64,000 bases of DNA from Cardiobacteriaceae bacterium TAE3-ERU3 (GTDB lineage: Bacteria; Pseudomonadota; Gammaproteobacteria; Cardiobacteriales; Cardiobacteriaceae), in assembly GCA_019218315.1 (NCBI GenBank), contig JAHUUI010000006.1, positions 62,001-126,000 on the forward strand. Reading direction: 5' to 3'. A program made the translations under genes and the position numbers. Below, piece by piece: positions 44,104-52,693 of the stretch (position 1 is its first letter; every line of letters starts with the position of its first letter). The notes below the pieces were generated by a model. It had not been told where the DNA came from. It saw only the letters and a program-made list of their open reading frames with translations, and searched no databases.

Positions 44104-45054
44104 ATGAATGAATTAGTGAGATTACAAGGTCAGACCATGGGCTCTCCGTGGCAAATACAGATTGCCCATACTATAGCGAAAGATGATCAAAAGGTTATTC
44201 GTGATAGTGTTGAATTGCTGCTGCGGATGATCAACGGACGGATGTCTCTTCATCAAGAGACATCTGAAATCTGCGCTTTTAATGCTTATCGAGGGACAGA
44301 TATCATCCTTATTAGTCCCGAAATGCGTTATGTCGTCTCTAAGGCACTAACGATCTGCGCTGAAACAGATGGCGTATATGACATTACAATTGCACCACTG
44401 GTTGATATCTGGGGGTTTGGAGCGCATCAAATCAGCCACTACCCTGAGCATGATGCTGTTACTGCGGCACTCCAAAAAGTTGGTTATCATTATTTACATT
44501 TGAATGAGCGCGGATTGTCGAAGGATAATCCCGAAGTCAGCATCGATTTGAGCTCCATAGCAAAAGGCTATGGTGTTGATAAGCTGGCCCAGCTTATTGA
44601 GCAATTTGGTTACCATAATTATATGGTGGATATTGGTGGTGAAATACGACTTAGTGGCGATTGCTATGGTCAGCCATGGAAGGTAGCGATTGAATATCCT
44701 CAGTGGGATGGTGGCACCTTTAATGAAGTCATGGCATTTAGTGGTATATCGCGAGCAGTAGCAACCTCTGGAAGTTATCGTAATTACTCACGCCTCGACA
44801 ATGGATTTGCAGCTCATGAGATTGACGCTAAAACTGGCTATACCAAAGCTTCTCATCTACTGTCAGTGACTGTACTGGCTGATGACTGTATGAGCGCGGA
44901 TGGTTATGCAACAGCCCTCTATCTTCTTGGTGATGATGCACGTTCATTTGCAGAGCAAAATCGCATAGCAGCGGTACTGATGATTGAAGATGAAAAGCAA
45001 GCTCAAGGTTATCGTCTGGAAATAACAACGTCACTACAAAAAATGCTTTCGTGA
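44104..45054 (+). CDS. apbE: FAD:protein FMN transferase (ApbE family)
   Basis: Moves FMN from FAD onto Thr/Ser of target flavoproteins such as NqrB/C or RnfG. It is 316 residues with the ApbE order: RLQGQTMGSPWQIQI, MSLHQETSEICAFN, ISPEMRYVVSKAL, DITIAPLVDIWGFG near residue 98, DLSSIAKGYGVDKL near 150, MVDIGGEIRLSG, and ISRAVATSGSYRNY near 220, which should hold Mg ligands. Unlike most ApbE proteins it shows no signal peptide or lipobox, so it may act in the cytoplasm. It follows the autotransporter terminator; no target flavoprotein is nearby. Confidence 0.88.
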   Translation: MNELVRLQGQTMGSPWQIQIAHTIAKDDQKVIRDSVELLLRMINGRMSLHQETSEICAFNAYRGTDIILISPEMRYVVSKALTICAETDGVYDITIAPLVDIWGFGAHQISHYPEHDAVTAALQKVGYHYLHLNERGLSKDNPEVSIDLSSIAKGYGVDKLAQLIEQFGYHNYMVDIGGEIRLSGDCYGQPWKVAIEYPQWDGGTFNEVMAFSGISRAVATSGSYRNYSRLDNGFAAHEIDAKTGYTKASHLLSVTVLADDCMSADGYATALYLLGDDARSFAEQNRIAAVLMIEDEKQAQGYRLEITTSLQKMLS

Positions 45055-45221
45055 GGTATGGCGTGTGGTTATGTACTTTAGATGAGGCTTATACACGTCA
45101 GTCCTTTATTGGTTGGTAGCGGTATCAGCCTTTCCCATCAGTATAAATTAGATGCCCTTTAAAAAAGCCTACATTGTCACCATAATCTCTTATACCAAGA
45201 AACGTAATCAAAGGATTTACC

Positions 45222-47258
45222 ATGACTGATTTTTCGTCAAACCCGCTTTACCATCCCCCCGCAGCGCCGGATTTTGCCGCGCTCAAGCCTGAGCATGCGA
45301 ATGCGATTGCCGCGATCATTGAAGAGAACCGTCAGGCGCTCGATGTGTTACTCGGGCAAAGCAATTTCACTTGGGATAACCTGATGCAGCCTTTGGAGCG
45401 CATGGACGACCGCCTGTCGCGCGCATTTTCACCCATCGGGCATTTACAAGGCGTGAATAGCACCGACGAATGGCGCGCCGCGTACGAGCAGACTTTACCG
45501 GTACTGTCCGAATACGGCACGGACATGGCACAGCATCGCGGCTTGTACGAAGCGATTAAGTCTATCCGCGATGGTCATGAATACAACTCGCTTGATGCGG
45601 TCAAACAGAAAGTCATCGATGACGCGATTGAGGACTTTGAGCGCAGTGGTGTGGTATTGCCCGATGAAGACAAAGCCGAGTTCAAAAAGATGAGCCTGCG
45701 CCTGTCCGAGCTCTCGACCCAATACGCCAATAACGTCCTCGACGCGACCAACGCATGGCACAAGCTGATTACTGACGAAGAAGAGCTTGAGGGCTTGCCC
45801 GCGAGTGCCAAAGCGCTGATGGCAGACCTTGCCAAGCAGAACGATCAGCACGGCTGGCGCGTGACCCTTGATGCACCGGTTGTTATCCCTGTCCTGACCT
45901 ACGCCGACAACCGTGGACTGCGCGGTGAAGTGTACGCCGCCTACAATGCACGCGCCTCGGAATTTGCCGACGAAGGGCGCTATGACAACGCCGCCATCAT
46001 CCGTGAAATCCTCGAACTGCGCGAGAAAAAGGCCAAGATGCTTGGCTTTGCCGATTATGCGGCGCTGTCAGCCGACAGCAAAATGGCGAAAAACAACGAC
46101 ACCGTGCTGAGTTTCCTCGACGACTTGGTGAAATCGAGCAAAGCTGCCGGTGAAGCAGACATGGCCGCACTGCGCGAATTTGCCGCCGCCGAACTCGATT
46201 TACAGGACTTGCAGCCGTGGGACGTTGGCTATGCGTCGGAAAAACTGCGCCAGCAAAAGTATGCCTTGTCACAGGAAGACTTGCGTCCGTATTTCCCCGT
46301 ATCCAAGGTACTCGAAGGGCTGTTCGCGATTACCGAGCGCCTGTTTGGCGCACGCTTCAAGCCTAATAATGAATTGAGCACATGGCATAAAGACGTCCTC
46401 GCGTTTGACGTGATTAACAAAGACGATGAAGTACAGGCGCGCTTCTATCTTGACCTTTACGCGCGTGCGAAAAAGCGCGGCGGTGCGTGGATGGACGGTG
46501 CCGTGCAGCGCTTCCGCGATGAAGGCAAACTGCAATTACCGGTTGCCTATCTGGTGTGCAACTTTACTCCGCCGGTCGGTGACGAAGAAGCGTACCTGAC
46601 CCACGACGAAGTCACCACGCTGTTCCACGAATTTGGTCACGGCCTGCACCACATGCTCACGGAAATCGACGTTTATTCCGTGTCCGGTATCAGCGGCGTG
46701 GAATGGGACGCGGTCGAGCAGCCGAGCCAGTTCATGGAAAACTTCTGCTATACCCACGAAGCACTTGATGCACTGACCCGCCACAAGGAAACAGGCGAAA
46801 AATTACCTGATGAGTTGTTCGACAAACTGATTGCGGCGAAAAACTTCCAGTCGGCAATGGCGATGCTGCGCCAGTTGGAATTCTCGCTGTTTGATTACCG
46901 CCTGCACACCGCTGCTTCCAGTGGCAAAGACGTGCTGGACGTACTCAATAGTGTGCGCAGTGAAGTGTCGGTCACGCCATCGTACGAGAAAAACCGCTTC
47001 CCGATGCAGTTCTCGCACATCTTTGCTGGCGGTTACGCTGCAGGGTATTACAGCTACAAGTGGGCGGAAGTGCTTTCAGCGGACAGTTTCAGTGCGTTCG
47101 AGGAAGAGGGCGTCTTCAACCCTGAAACCGGCGCACGCTTCCGCGATGAAATTCTTGCAGTTGGCGGCTCGCGTCCGTCGATGGACAGCTTTGTCGCTTT
47201 CCGCGGCCGTGAACCGAAAGTTGATGCTTTGCTCAAGCACAGCGGCATTGCACAGTGA
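45222..47258 (+). CDS. prlC: Oligopeptidase A (M3 family)
   Basis: Cytoplasmic zinc metallo-oligopeptidase of 678 residues, the normal length for PrlC/OpdA. The zinc site HEFGHGLHHM is near residue 468, with the third ligand Glu about 25 residues on in VEWDAVEQPSQFMENF. FAGGYAAGYYSYKWAEVLSAD near residue 605 is the conserved C-terminal substrate region (GGYAAGYYSYKW shown). RBS is AAAGGA. The next gene starts with a GTG overlapping this stop (GTGA), implying coupled translation. Confidence 0.96.
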   Translation: MTDFSSNPLYHPPAAPDFAALKPEHANAIAAIIEENRQALDVLLGQSNFTWDNLMQPLERMDDRLSRAFSPIGHLQGVNSTDEWRAAYEQTLPVLSEYGTDMAQHRGLYEAIKSIRDGHEYNSLDAVKQKVIDDAIEDFERSGVVLPDEDKAEFKKMSLRLSELSTQYANNVLDATNAWHKLITDEEELEGLPASAKALMADLAKQNDQHGWRVTLDAPVVIPVLTYADNRGLRGEVYAAYNARASEFADEGRYDNAAIIREILELREKKAKMLGFADYAALSADSKMAKNNDTVLSFLDDLVKSSKAAGEADMAALREFAAAELDLQDLQPWDVGYASEKLRQQKYALSQEDLRPYFPVSKVLEGLFAITERLFGARFKPNNELSTWHKDVLAFDVINKDDEVQARFYLDLYARAKKRGGAWMDGAVQRFRDEGKLQLPVAYLVCNFTPPVGDEEAYLTHDEVTTLFHEFGHGLHHMLTEIDVYSVSGISGVEWDAVEQPSQFMENFCYTHEALDALTRHKETGEKLPDELFDKLIAAKNFQSAMAMLRQLEFSLFDYRLHTAASSGKDVLDVLNSVRSEVSVTPSYEKNRFPMQFSHIFAGGYAAGYYSYKWAEVLSADSFSAFEEEGVFNPETGARFRDEILAVGGSRPSMDSFVAFRGREPKVDALLKHSGIAQ

Positions 47259-48355
47259 GATGCTGTGCTGTAGCGGGGCTGGTCACAGTATTATCAGCGA
47301 CCAGTCTTGCTGCTCTTGAAAATCATCCCGCAGATCACTCGGCAAACCAGCCGTGGATTGCATTTGCAGAGGATGATAACGGGGAGACCCGTGTCGGCTT
47401 CAAGGATGCACACGGCAATGTCACCATCGAACCGCACTTTTCGCCCATGATCAGCGCGGTTGCTTTTTCGGATCTGATTGGTTTTATCGAGTTTGATGGA
47501 AAAAGTGCCAAAAGCGGCATTCTGCTCAAGGATGGACGCGAATTACCATACAAACCTTTCCTGTTTGATGCATTGCCCGATTGCGAGCACGAAGGCTATA
47601 TTCGTGCTTATGGTGAAGAGGGCATGCTTGGTATGCTTGATCGTGATGGTCAGTGGGCAATAGCGCCACGCTACAATCATCTTGGCATCATGGAAAATGG
47701 CACCAGCCTTGCGCTGTCTGGCGCGACCCGATACAGCGATGGTGAGCATTCTTATTGGAGTGGCGGCAAGCATCAGCTACTCGATCAGCATGGCAACGTA
47801 CTGATTGACGATTTCTACGATGCCGGTATCAGCATAAATTGGCACTCATTACGCAAAACAGAGTCCGAACCTGATATTCAAGCGCCGTGGCGAAGCTGGC
47901 AGGGTACGGATGGCTATTTTTACAGTGCCATAGATAATGACCGCGATTTCGGTCAATTTTTGTTTGATGATCTTCTGCAAGCTACTTTGCAGAACGATCA
48001 AAATAACTTTATTGCCGATGGCGTTTGGTGCGAAGGGGCTGTAGTCAAAGTCGGCTCGGCTAAAATCCGTGATGCGGTTAAGCATCTTGAATCTGCAATT
48101 AAAAGACGCCGTGCGCAGTTTAGGCAGGTAAGAGAATTTGATCCACTATTTGCTGCTGATACACACGACAATCCCGCGACCAAAGCCTATACGGAAAGTC
48201 TGCGCCACTATTCAGATAATTGTGGGCTGTTTTCAGCCTCCAACCATCCGCTGTATCGTGTCTATGACCCCGATGATCCACATCAGCACGCCATACTGTG
48301 GTTTTTACGCATGGATGATACTTACAAATTAATTGCTGTTTCAGATAAGAGATAA
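47255..48355 (+). CDS. Secreted WG-repeat-like protein
   Basis: A 366-residue protein. It starts with GTG overlapping the prlC stop and has a signal peptide (residues 1-20, hydrophobic, ending SLAAL). The middle contains WG/KWG-like beta-hairpin repeats: VGFKDAHGNVTIEPHF, MLGMLDRDGQWAIAPRYNH and LLDQHGNVLIDDFYD, in each of which a glycine turn is followed by I-x-P/D and an aromatic residue. WG-repeat proteins are of unknown function. The last 150 residues are not recognised and hold two Cys. No RBS of its own is needed if coupled to prlC. Confidence 0.72.
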   Translation: MRCCAVAGLVTVLSATSLAALENHPADHSANQPWIAFAEDDNGETRVGFKDAHGNVTIEPHFSPMISAVAFSDLIGFIEFDGKSAKSGILLKDGRELPYKPFLFDALPDCEHEGYIRAYGEEGMLGMLDRDGQWAIAPRYNHLGIMENGTSLALSGATRYSDGEHSYWSGGKHQLLDQHGNVLIDDFYDAGISINWHSLRKTESEPDIQAPWRSWQGTDGYFYSAIDNDRDFGQFLFDDLLQATLQNDQNNFIADGVWCEGAVVKVGSAKIRDAVKHLESAIKRRRAQFRQVREFDPLFAADTHDNPATKAYTESLRHYSDNCGLFSASNHPLYRVYDPDDPHQHAILWFLRMDDTYKLIAVSDKR

Positions 48356-48361
48356 ATATTG

Positions 48362-48748
48362 ATGAGTATTTTTACCGATATGATGGCCGGAAAAATATCG
48401 GCTGTAACTGTGGTTGAGGACGAACAACACATCGCCTTTATGGAGCCCAACCCCAATGCGCGTGGGCATATTATTTGTCTGCCCAAAGCGGAAGTGCAGG
48501 ATTTGTTTGCCATGCCGAAAGCGGATTACGATGCACTGATGGCATTTACCCGCCGTGTTGCCACAGCACTGCAATCTGCGTAGCCGTGTCGCAAAGTGGG
48601 TATGGCTTCCATCGGACTGGCTGTACCACATGTGCATATTCATCTCGTACCACTTAACGATGCCAAAGAGATGAATTTCATCGATAAAGTCTCTGTCGAT
48701 GCGCAAGATATGCATGATATTGCAAAGCAAATTCAAGCATATTTATAG
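48362..48748 (+). pseudogene. HIT family protein interrupted by an in-frame amber codon
   Basis: The frame from the ATG at 48362 reads MSIFTDMMAGKISAVTVV and continues as a typical HIT hydrolase (EPNPNARGHIICLPK) until a TAG at 48581-48583, codon 74. In the same frame, without any shift, the rest of the family follows: PCRKVGMASIGL, the histidine triad VPHVHIHLVPL, and an end at 48748. A whole HIT protein would be about 128 residues. One base change explains it. It is a recent pseudogene, a readthrough gene, or a sequencing error. The second part could restart at GTG 48596 or ATG 48602. Confidence 0.85.
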
Positions 48749-48792
48749 TACGATAAAGCTGCCGCATGTGCGGTATATTCATGGAGTCGATG

Positions 48793-49371
48793 ATGTCGAA
48801 AAAGATTCTGATGCTGGTCGGCGATTACGCCGAAGATTATGAAACGATGGTGCCGTTCCAATTTTTGCTGGGGGTGGGGTATGAAGTACATGCGGTGTGC
48901 CCAGACAAAAAGTCAGGCGATAGCGTGGCGACGGCTATTCATGATTTTGAAGGCGAGCAGACCTACAGCGAAAAGCGCGGTCATAACTTTGCCTTGAATT
49001 ATGATTTTTCTGCGGTCAATACTGATGATTATATCGGGTTGTTGATTCCGGGCGGCCGTGCGTCGGAATATCTGCGCATGAATGAAAAGGTGCTGGATAT
49101 TGTGCGCGCATTTGATCAGGCGAAAAAGCCGATTGCTGCAGTATGCCACGGAGCGCAATTATTGGCTGCAGCAGGTATTCTGGAAGGTCGCAAATGCTCC
49201 GCTTATCCTGCTTGTGCAGCCGAAGTGCGGCTTGCTGGTGGTGAGTATGCCGATATTGAGGTGACGGATGCTGTGACTGACGGCAATTTGGTTACAGCGC
49301 CAGCATGGCCTGCACACCCACAATGGCTGGCGCAGTTTGTTGCTTTGCTTGGTGCGAAGATTACGCTCTAA
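48793..49371 (+). CDS. DJ-1/PfpI family protein
   Basis: A 192-residue class I glutamine amidotransferase-like protein. It has [19 protein letters not shown], with the Glu that usually pairs with the catalytic Cys, [13 protein letters not shown] near residue 80, and the nucleophile elbow [13 protein letters not shown] near residue 115 (Cys and adjacent His). Members are deglycases, chaperones or proteases, and the exact activity is disputed. I choose the ATG at 48793 because GGAG lies six bases before it; other in-frame ATGs lie upstream. A clear terminator follows. Confidence 0.87.
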   Translation: MSKKILMLVGDYAEDYETMVPFQFLLGVGYEVHAVCPDKKSGDSVATAIHDFEGEQTYSEKRGHNFALNYDFSAVNTDDYIGLLIPGGRASEYLRMNEKVLDIVRAFDQAKKPIAAVCHGAQLLAAAGILEGRKCSAYPACAAEVRLAGGEYADIEVTDAVTDGNLVTAPAWPAHPQWLAQFVALLGAKITL

Positions 49372-49424
49372 TCTGGGCTTGACCGTAGTGACGGCTGGTT
49401 TTGTCGTCTTAACAAAGCATTCGG

Positions 49425-49462
49425 AATCGGTGATGAAAATTGTATTGTCATCACCGATTTTT
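49425..49462 (+). terminator. Rho-independent terminator after the DJ-1 gene
   Basis: Perfect 11-bp stem AATCGGTGATG/CATCACCGATT with a 13-base loop, then T. Confidence 0.88.
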
Positions 49463-49553
49463 GCTTGGTTATTAGGCACTCAGAAAGTGAGCGAAAGTGC
49501 GTGCCATATACTCAAATACTGCGGTGATATAGCTAGCGTAGGGGCGTGTAGCT

Positions 49554-50588
49554 TCATAGTGCTTCATGGCGATTTTTACGCCAAGAGGCGAAAAGTGCCA
49601 GCAGAATAAGTGCAATACCGATGCTCCCCGTGACCAGTTCCGGGATATGGTATTTAACGGACAGTAGCATGATGACGGCTAATGCGCCAATGGCGTAATG
49701 TGCGCCATGTTCTAGGTAGGCATAAGTTTGTAGAGTACCTTTCTCTACCAGATAAATAGTGATAGAGCGCACGAAGATGGCACCGATGGCCAGGCCAAGC
49801 ATAATAATGACGACATCGCTGGTAATAGCAAATGCACCGATAACACCATCGAAGCTAAAAGAGGCGTCAAGCACTTCTAAATAGATAAACCCGGCAATAC
49901 CACCTTTCATGATGGCGCTTGTGCCGTTGCTTGCATTCTCTCTTTCGAGCAGGCCACTAAGTACCTGCACGCCAAGGTAGGTCACTAATCCCCATATGCC
50001 TGAGGTGAGGATCGCGGCGACTTCATGTTCCGCGGTGAGGAACTTGGCTGTGAGTATCAGTAAAATGAGGCAGATGAATAATGCCATGCCTTGAATGCTG
50101 GCAATGCTTTGCATCGGCTTTTCCAGCCAATGTAGCCAGTGCTCATCTTTGTTTTCGTCAAAGAAAAAGTTCAAGAAAACCATCATCAGGAAGATACCCC
50201 CAAAAGTGGCGACCTGACTGTGGTGTGCGAGTAGGCGTGCAGCGTATTCAGCAGGGTCGTTCAGTGCGAGATGGGCGACTTCTATTAAGCCCATATTGGC
50301 TGTGATGGCGACGATGGCCAATGGAAAGATAAGGCGCATACCGAAAACAGCGATAAGGATGCCAACGGTCAGAAACAGTTTCAGCCAAAAATCCGGCCAC
50401 CCACGCAGGACAGATGCATTCACAACGGCATTATCGAATGACAGTGAAATTTCCATTAAAGCCAAGACAGCGGTGATAAACAGCGCCTGCCCAAGCATGG
50501 AGATGCCGCCTTGTTCGTAGCCCCACCATGCAGCAAGAGCCAAACATATTGCGCTAAAAAAGAATGAAAAGCCAAAGTGTTTGAGCAT
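49554..50588 (-). CDS. TerC-like membrane protein, DUF475
   Basis: Inner-membrane protein of 344 residues with about nine hydrophobic helices. Two internally related helices carry acidic metal-binding-like motifs: LMEISLSFDNAVVNA near residue 45 and LEVLDASFSFDGVIGAF near residue 240. This is the DUF475 branch of the TerC superfamily; TerC-like proteins are linked to tellurite resistance and to manganese export or metal loading of secreted enzymes. A double inverted repeat lies 50-110 bases upstream. Its exact cargo is not known. Confidence 0.85.
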   Translation of the reverse strand: MLKHFGFSFFFSAICLALAAWWGYEQGGISMLGQALFITAVLALMEISLSFDNAVVNASVLRGWPDFWLKLFLTVGILIAVFGMRLIFPLAIVAITANMGLIEVAHLALNDPAEYAARLLAHHSQVATFGGIFLMMVFLNFFFDENKDEHWLHWLEKPMQSIASIQGMALFICLILLILTAKFLTAEHEVAAILTSGIWGLVTYLGVQVLSGLLERENASNGTSAIMKGGIAGFIYLEVLDASFSFDGVIGAFAITSDVVIIMLGLAIGAIFVRSITIYLVEKGTLQTYAYLEHGAHYAIGALAVIMLLSVKYHIPELVTGSIGIALILLALFASWRKNRHEAL

Positions 50589-50636
50589 GAAGATCCTTAG
50601 TGAATAAATTTAGATAGATATATGAGAGCGCTTCGT

Positions 50637-50697
50637 GATGCGGTGAATGCATGATAGGATCATGCAACGCATCAAAATTCCCCGCCTTATTTTGATG
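50637..50697 (-). promoter_or_regulatory. Overlapping inverted repeats upstream of the DUF475 gene
   Basis: One hairpin pairs TGCATGAT (50648-50655) with ATCATGCA (50659-50666), extended by GATGCG (50637-50642) and CGCATC (50668-50673). A second perfect 9-bp repeat CATCAAAAT (50670-50678) / ATTTTGATG (50689-50697) uses part of the same arm, so the two cannot form fully together. In the minus-strand transcript the second comes first. It may be a regulatory leader, or the second may serve as a pilZ terminator. Confidence 0.5.
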
Positions 50698-50758
50698 GCC
50701 TAGGTATTTTGTTGAGTTTTGGGCTGACGTGACGTAGGTCGTATGGGGGCTTGTAGTA

Positions 50759-51121
50759 TTAAAGCGTCATAGTTGGGAGTCCACTATCTTGCAGTTTTCC
50801 CAGCGCTTTTTCTACTGTCTCACGAATTTTAGGAACATCGCGACCGAGAAGCTGAATCCCGATACCTGGAACGCGTTTGCCGGATTTCTTAGGCGGATTG
50901 AGCCATACAATTCGGCCTGATACGGCAAATTTACCTAAATCATCGGGTAGGGTAAGAAAGACAAAAACATCTTGCCCCATCTGATAGGTTTCATCAGTAG
51001 GATAGAAGACACCACAGCCTTCAATAAATGGCATATACACTTGATAAAGGCTACGCGTATCAGCAGGAGCCATACGAATGACGCCTTTTTTTAACTTGGA
51101 TTGTGGTGAAGAAGAGGTCAT
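50759..51121 (-). CDS. pilZ: PilZ domain protein (type IV pilus PilZ)
   Basis: A 120-residue protein of the PilZ type needed for type IV pilus assembly. It has GVIRMAPADTRSLYQVYMPF, GGCGVFYPT-like FIEGCGVFYPT, and GRIVWLNPPKKSGKRVPGIG. As in the pilus PilZ of Pseudomonas and Xanthomonas, the N-terminal RxxxR c-di-GMP motif is not evident, suggesting that it acts by protein contact and not by binding c-di-GMP. It lies seven bases after holB, the same neighbour as in Pseudomonas. No other pilus gene is in the window. Confidence 0.9.
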   Translation of the reverse strand: MTSSSPQSKLKKGVIRMAPADTRSLYQVYMPFIEGCGVFYPTDETYQMGQDVFVFLTLPDDLGKFAVSGRIVWLNPPKKSGKRVPGIGIQLLGRDVPKIRETVEKALGKLQDSGLPTMTL

Positions 51122-51128
51122 ATTGTGC

Positions 51129-52082
51129 TCACAGTATAGGAATACGATTATCCATTATCTCAAGTAAATGGCCTTTGATGTTGGCCGCCATACCTACTTG
51201 CTGCACCTGCGGTTGACGCAATGCGGATATACGAGCATATAAGGTGTGCAGTTTAGGCAAGTCGAGGGCTTTGATTTGTGCTTGTATGGAAGCAAGGTGA
51301 TTTTGCCAATATTCATCGTAGCTGTCCAGCTGTATATAGTTGATTAATGCAATCAGCTGAGCGCAGACGTAATCAACTAAATGGTTTTGATCAAGGCCGT
51401 CAAGGTGCATTAAATATGCCGTCTCATGCTTGGGCGAGGTTAAAAACATAACGCAGAGTGCGATTTCGGCTGCCGGATCAGGAATATCGCGCTGCGTGAG
51501 TACGCGGAAAGGATTGTCCTGACATAAAGCCAACGCACGCGTAGCATCTTGTACGGACCACTGATGCGTATGACACAGCCAGTTAAGTGCTTGATTATGA
51601 TTGGGGGTAGGGACACTCAGGCAGCGTGCACGGCTGAGGATGGTTGGCTTTACAGCACGCCTGTTTGGTGCACTGAGAATAAAGTGATTGCTGGCTGGAG
51701 GCTCTTCCAAGGTTTTAAGTAGTGCATTAAGCGCATAATCATTGTAGCGGTCAATGTCGGGCAAAAAAATGATGCGCCGCTTGGCTATATTGGGTGTCTT
51801 TTGCGACTGCTCGGTGAGTGTACGAACATCATCTACTTTGCAGGGATCATCGCGCCAAATCAGATCTGGATGAGTATCTTGCTTGAGTAAGTGGCAGGAT
51901 TGGCAAGCCTGACACGCTTGGCCATTATGTGGATTAAGGCACAACGCTGCCGCAGCGATACTTTTAGCGGCCACGATGGCGTTGCCACGCTGCGTATCGA
52001 GGAGCAGCGTGGTGGTCGGCAGGTTTTTTACTAAGTAGCTAAAGTCCTCAGTAAGTGCACTGAGCCATGGGAGCTCAGTCAT
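51129..52082 (-). CDS. holB: DNA polymerase III subunit delta'
   Basis: Clamp-loader subunit of 317 residues. The zinc module is Cys48-x8-Cys57-x2-Cys60-x2-Cys63. The P-loop is degenerate (RGNAIVAAK), as expected since delta' does not hydrolyse ATP. The sensor-like SRC motif appears as ILSRARCL near residue 155, and DIDRYNDYALNALLKTLEEP precedes it. It overlaps the tmk stop by four bases and is followed by pilZ. Confidence 0.92.
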   Translation of the reverse strand: MTELPWLSALTEDFSYLVKNLPTTTLLLDTQRGNAIVAAKSIAAAALCLNPHNGQACQACQSCHLLKQDTHPDLIWRDDPCKVDDVRTLTEQSQKTPNIAKRRIIFLPDIDRYNDYALNALLKTLEEPPASNHFILSAPNRRAVKPTILSRARCLSVPTPNHNQALNWLCHTHQWSVQDATRALALCQDNPFRVLTQRDIPDPAAEIALCVMFLTSPKHETAYLMHLDGLDQNHLVDYVCAQLIALINYIQLDSYDEYWQNHLASIQAQIKALDLPKLHTLYARISALRQPQVQQVGMAANIKGHLLEIMDNRIPIL

Positions 52083-52693
52083 AGCTGCGCCATCAGGTGG
52101 GGGCGAATTTGTTCAAATACGCTGTCGCTATCGCCATCTGCATCAATACTGACTGCATTTTCCCTTTGCGCGCGCACATGATAACCATGCGCGACGGCAG
52201 CAAAAAATTCTGCTTGTTCTTGCTCAAAGCGGTCTTTATGCGTATTGCGCTGATCAAGCCGCTGCATGGCGATCTCTGGGCTGACAGACATGATCAGGCG
52301 TAAATCCGGCTCAACATCAGGCATTGCCCAGCGTTCAAGTTCGGCTATGCGTGTGATGTTAATACCGCGTCCGTAGCCTTGATAAGCATAGGTTGAGTCG
52401 TTAAAGCGATCACAGATCACCCATTGACCACGGCTCAGTCGTGGCAAGATTTCAGCACTTAGGTGTTGACGCCTGGCGGCCATCATCAGCAATAACTCTG
52501 CATCAGCGTCAATGGTATTGGCTGGATTAAGCAAAATATTGCGCACTTGCTCGCCCACTGCTGTACCACCAGGTTCCCGAGTGAGCCAAAAATCAATATG
52601 GTGCTCGCTGAGCCAGTCGCGGATGTAGTTAATTTGGGTGCTTTTCCCAGCACCTTCACTGCCGTCAATGACGATAAAGCGACCGCGCTTCAT
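52079..52693 (-). CDS. tmk: Thymidylate kinase
   Basis: Phosphorylates dTMP to dTDP. It is 204 residues with the P-loop IDGSEGAGKSTQ at 9-20, the DRX region TREPGGTAVGE near 40, and CDRFNDSTYAYQGYGRG near 95, all standard. It overlaps mltG and holB at its two ends by four bases each, so the three are translationally coupled. Confidence 0.96.
   Translation of the reverse strand: MKRGRFIVIDGSEGAGKSTQINYIRDWLSEHHIDFWLTREPGGTAVGEQVRNILLNPANTIDADAELLLMMAARRQHLSAEILPRLSRGQWVICDRFNDSTYAYQGYGRGINITRIAELERWAMPDVEPDLRLIMSVSPEIAMQRLDQRNTHKDRFEQEQAEFFAAVAHGYHVRAQRENAVSIDADGDSDSVFEQIRPHLMAQL

Noticed and set aside
50637-50697. yybP-ykoY manganese riboswitch before a TerC-family gene
   Set aside because: The conserved loop sequences of that riboswitch are not visible; kept only as an unnamed leader structure.
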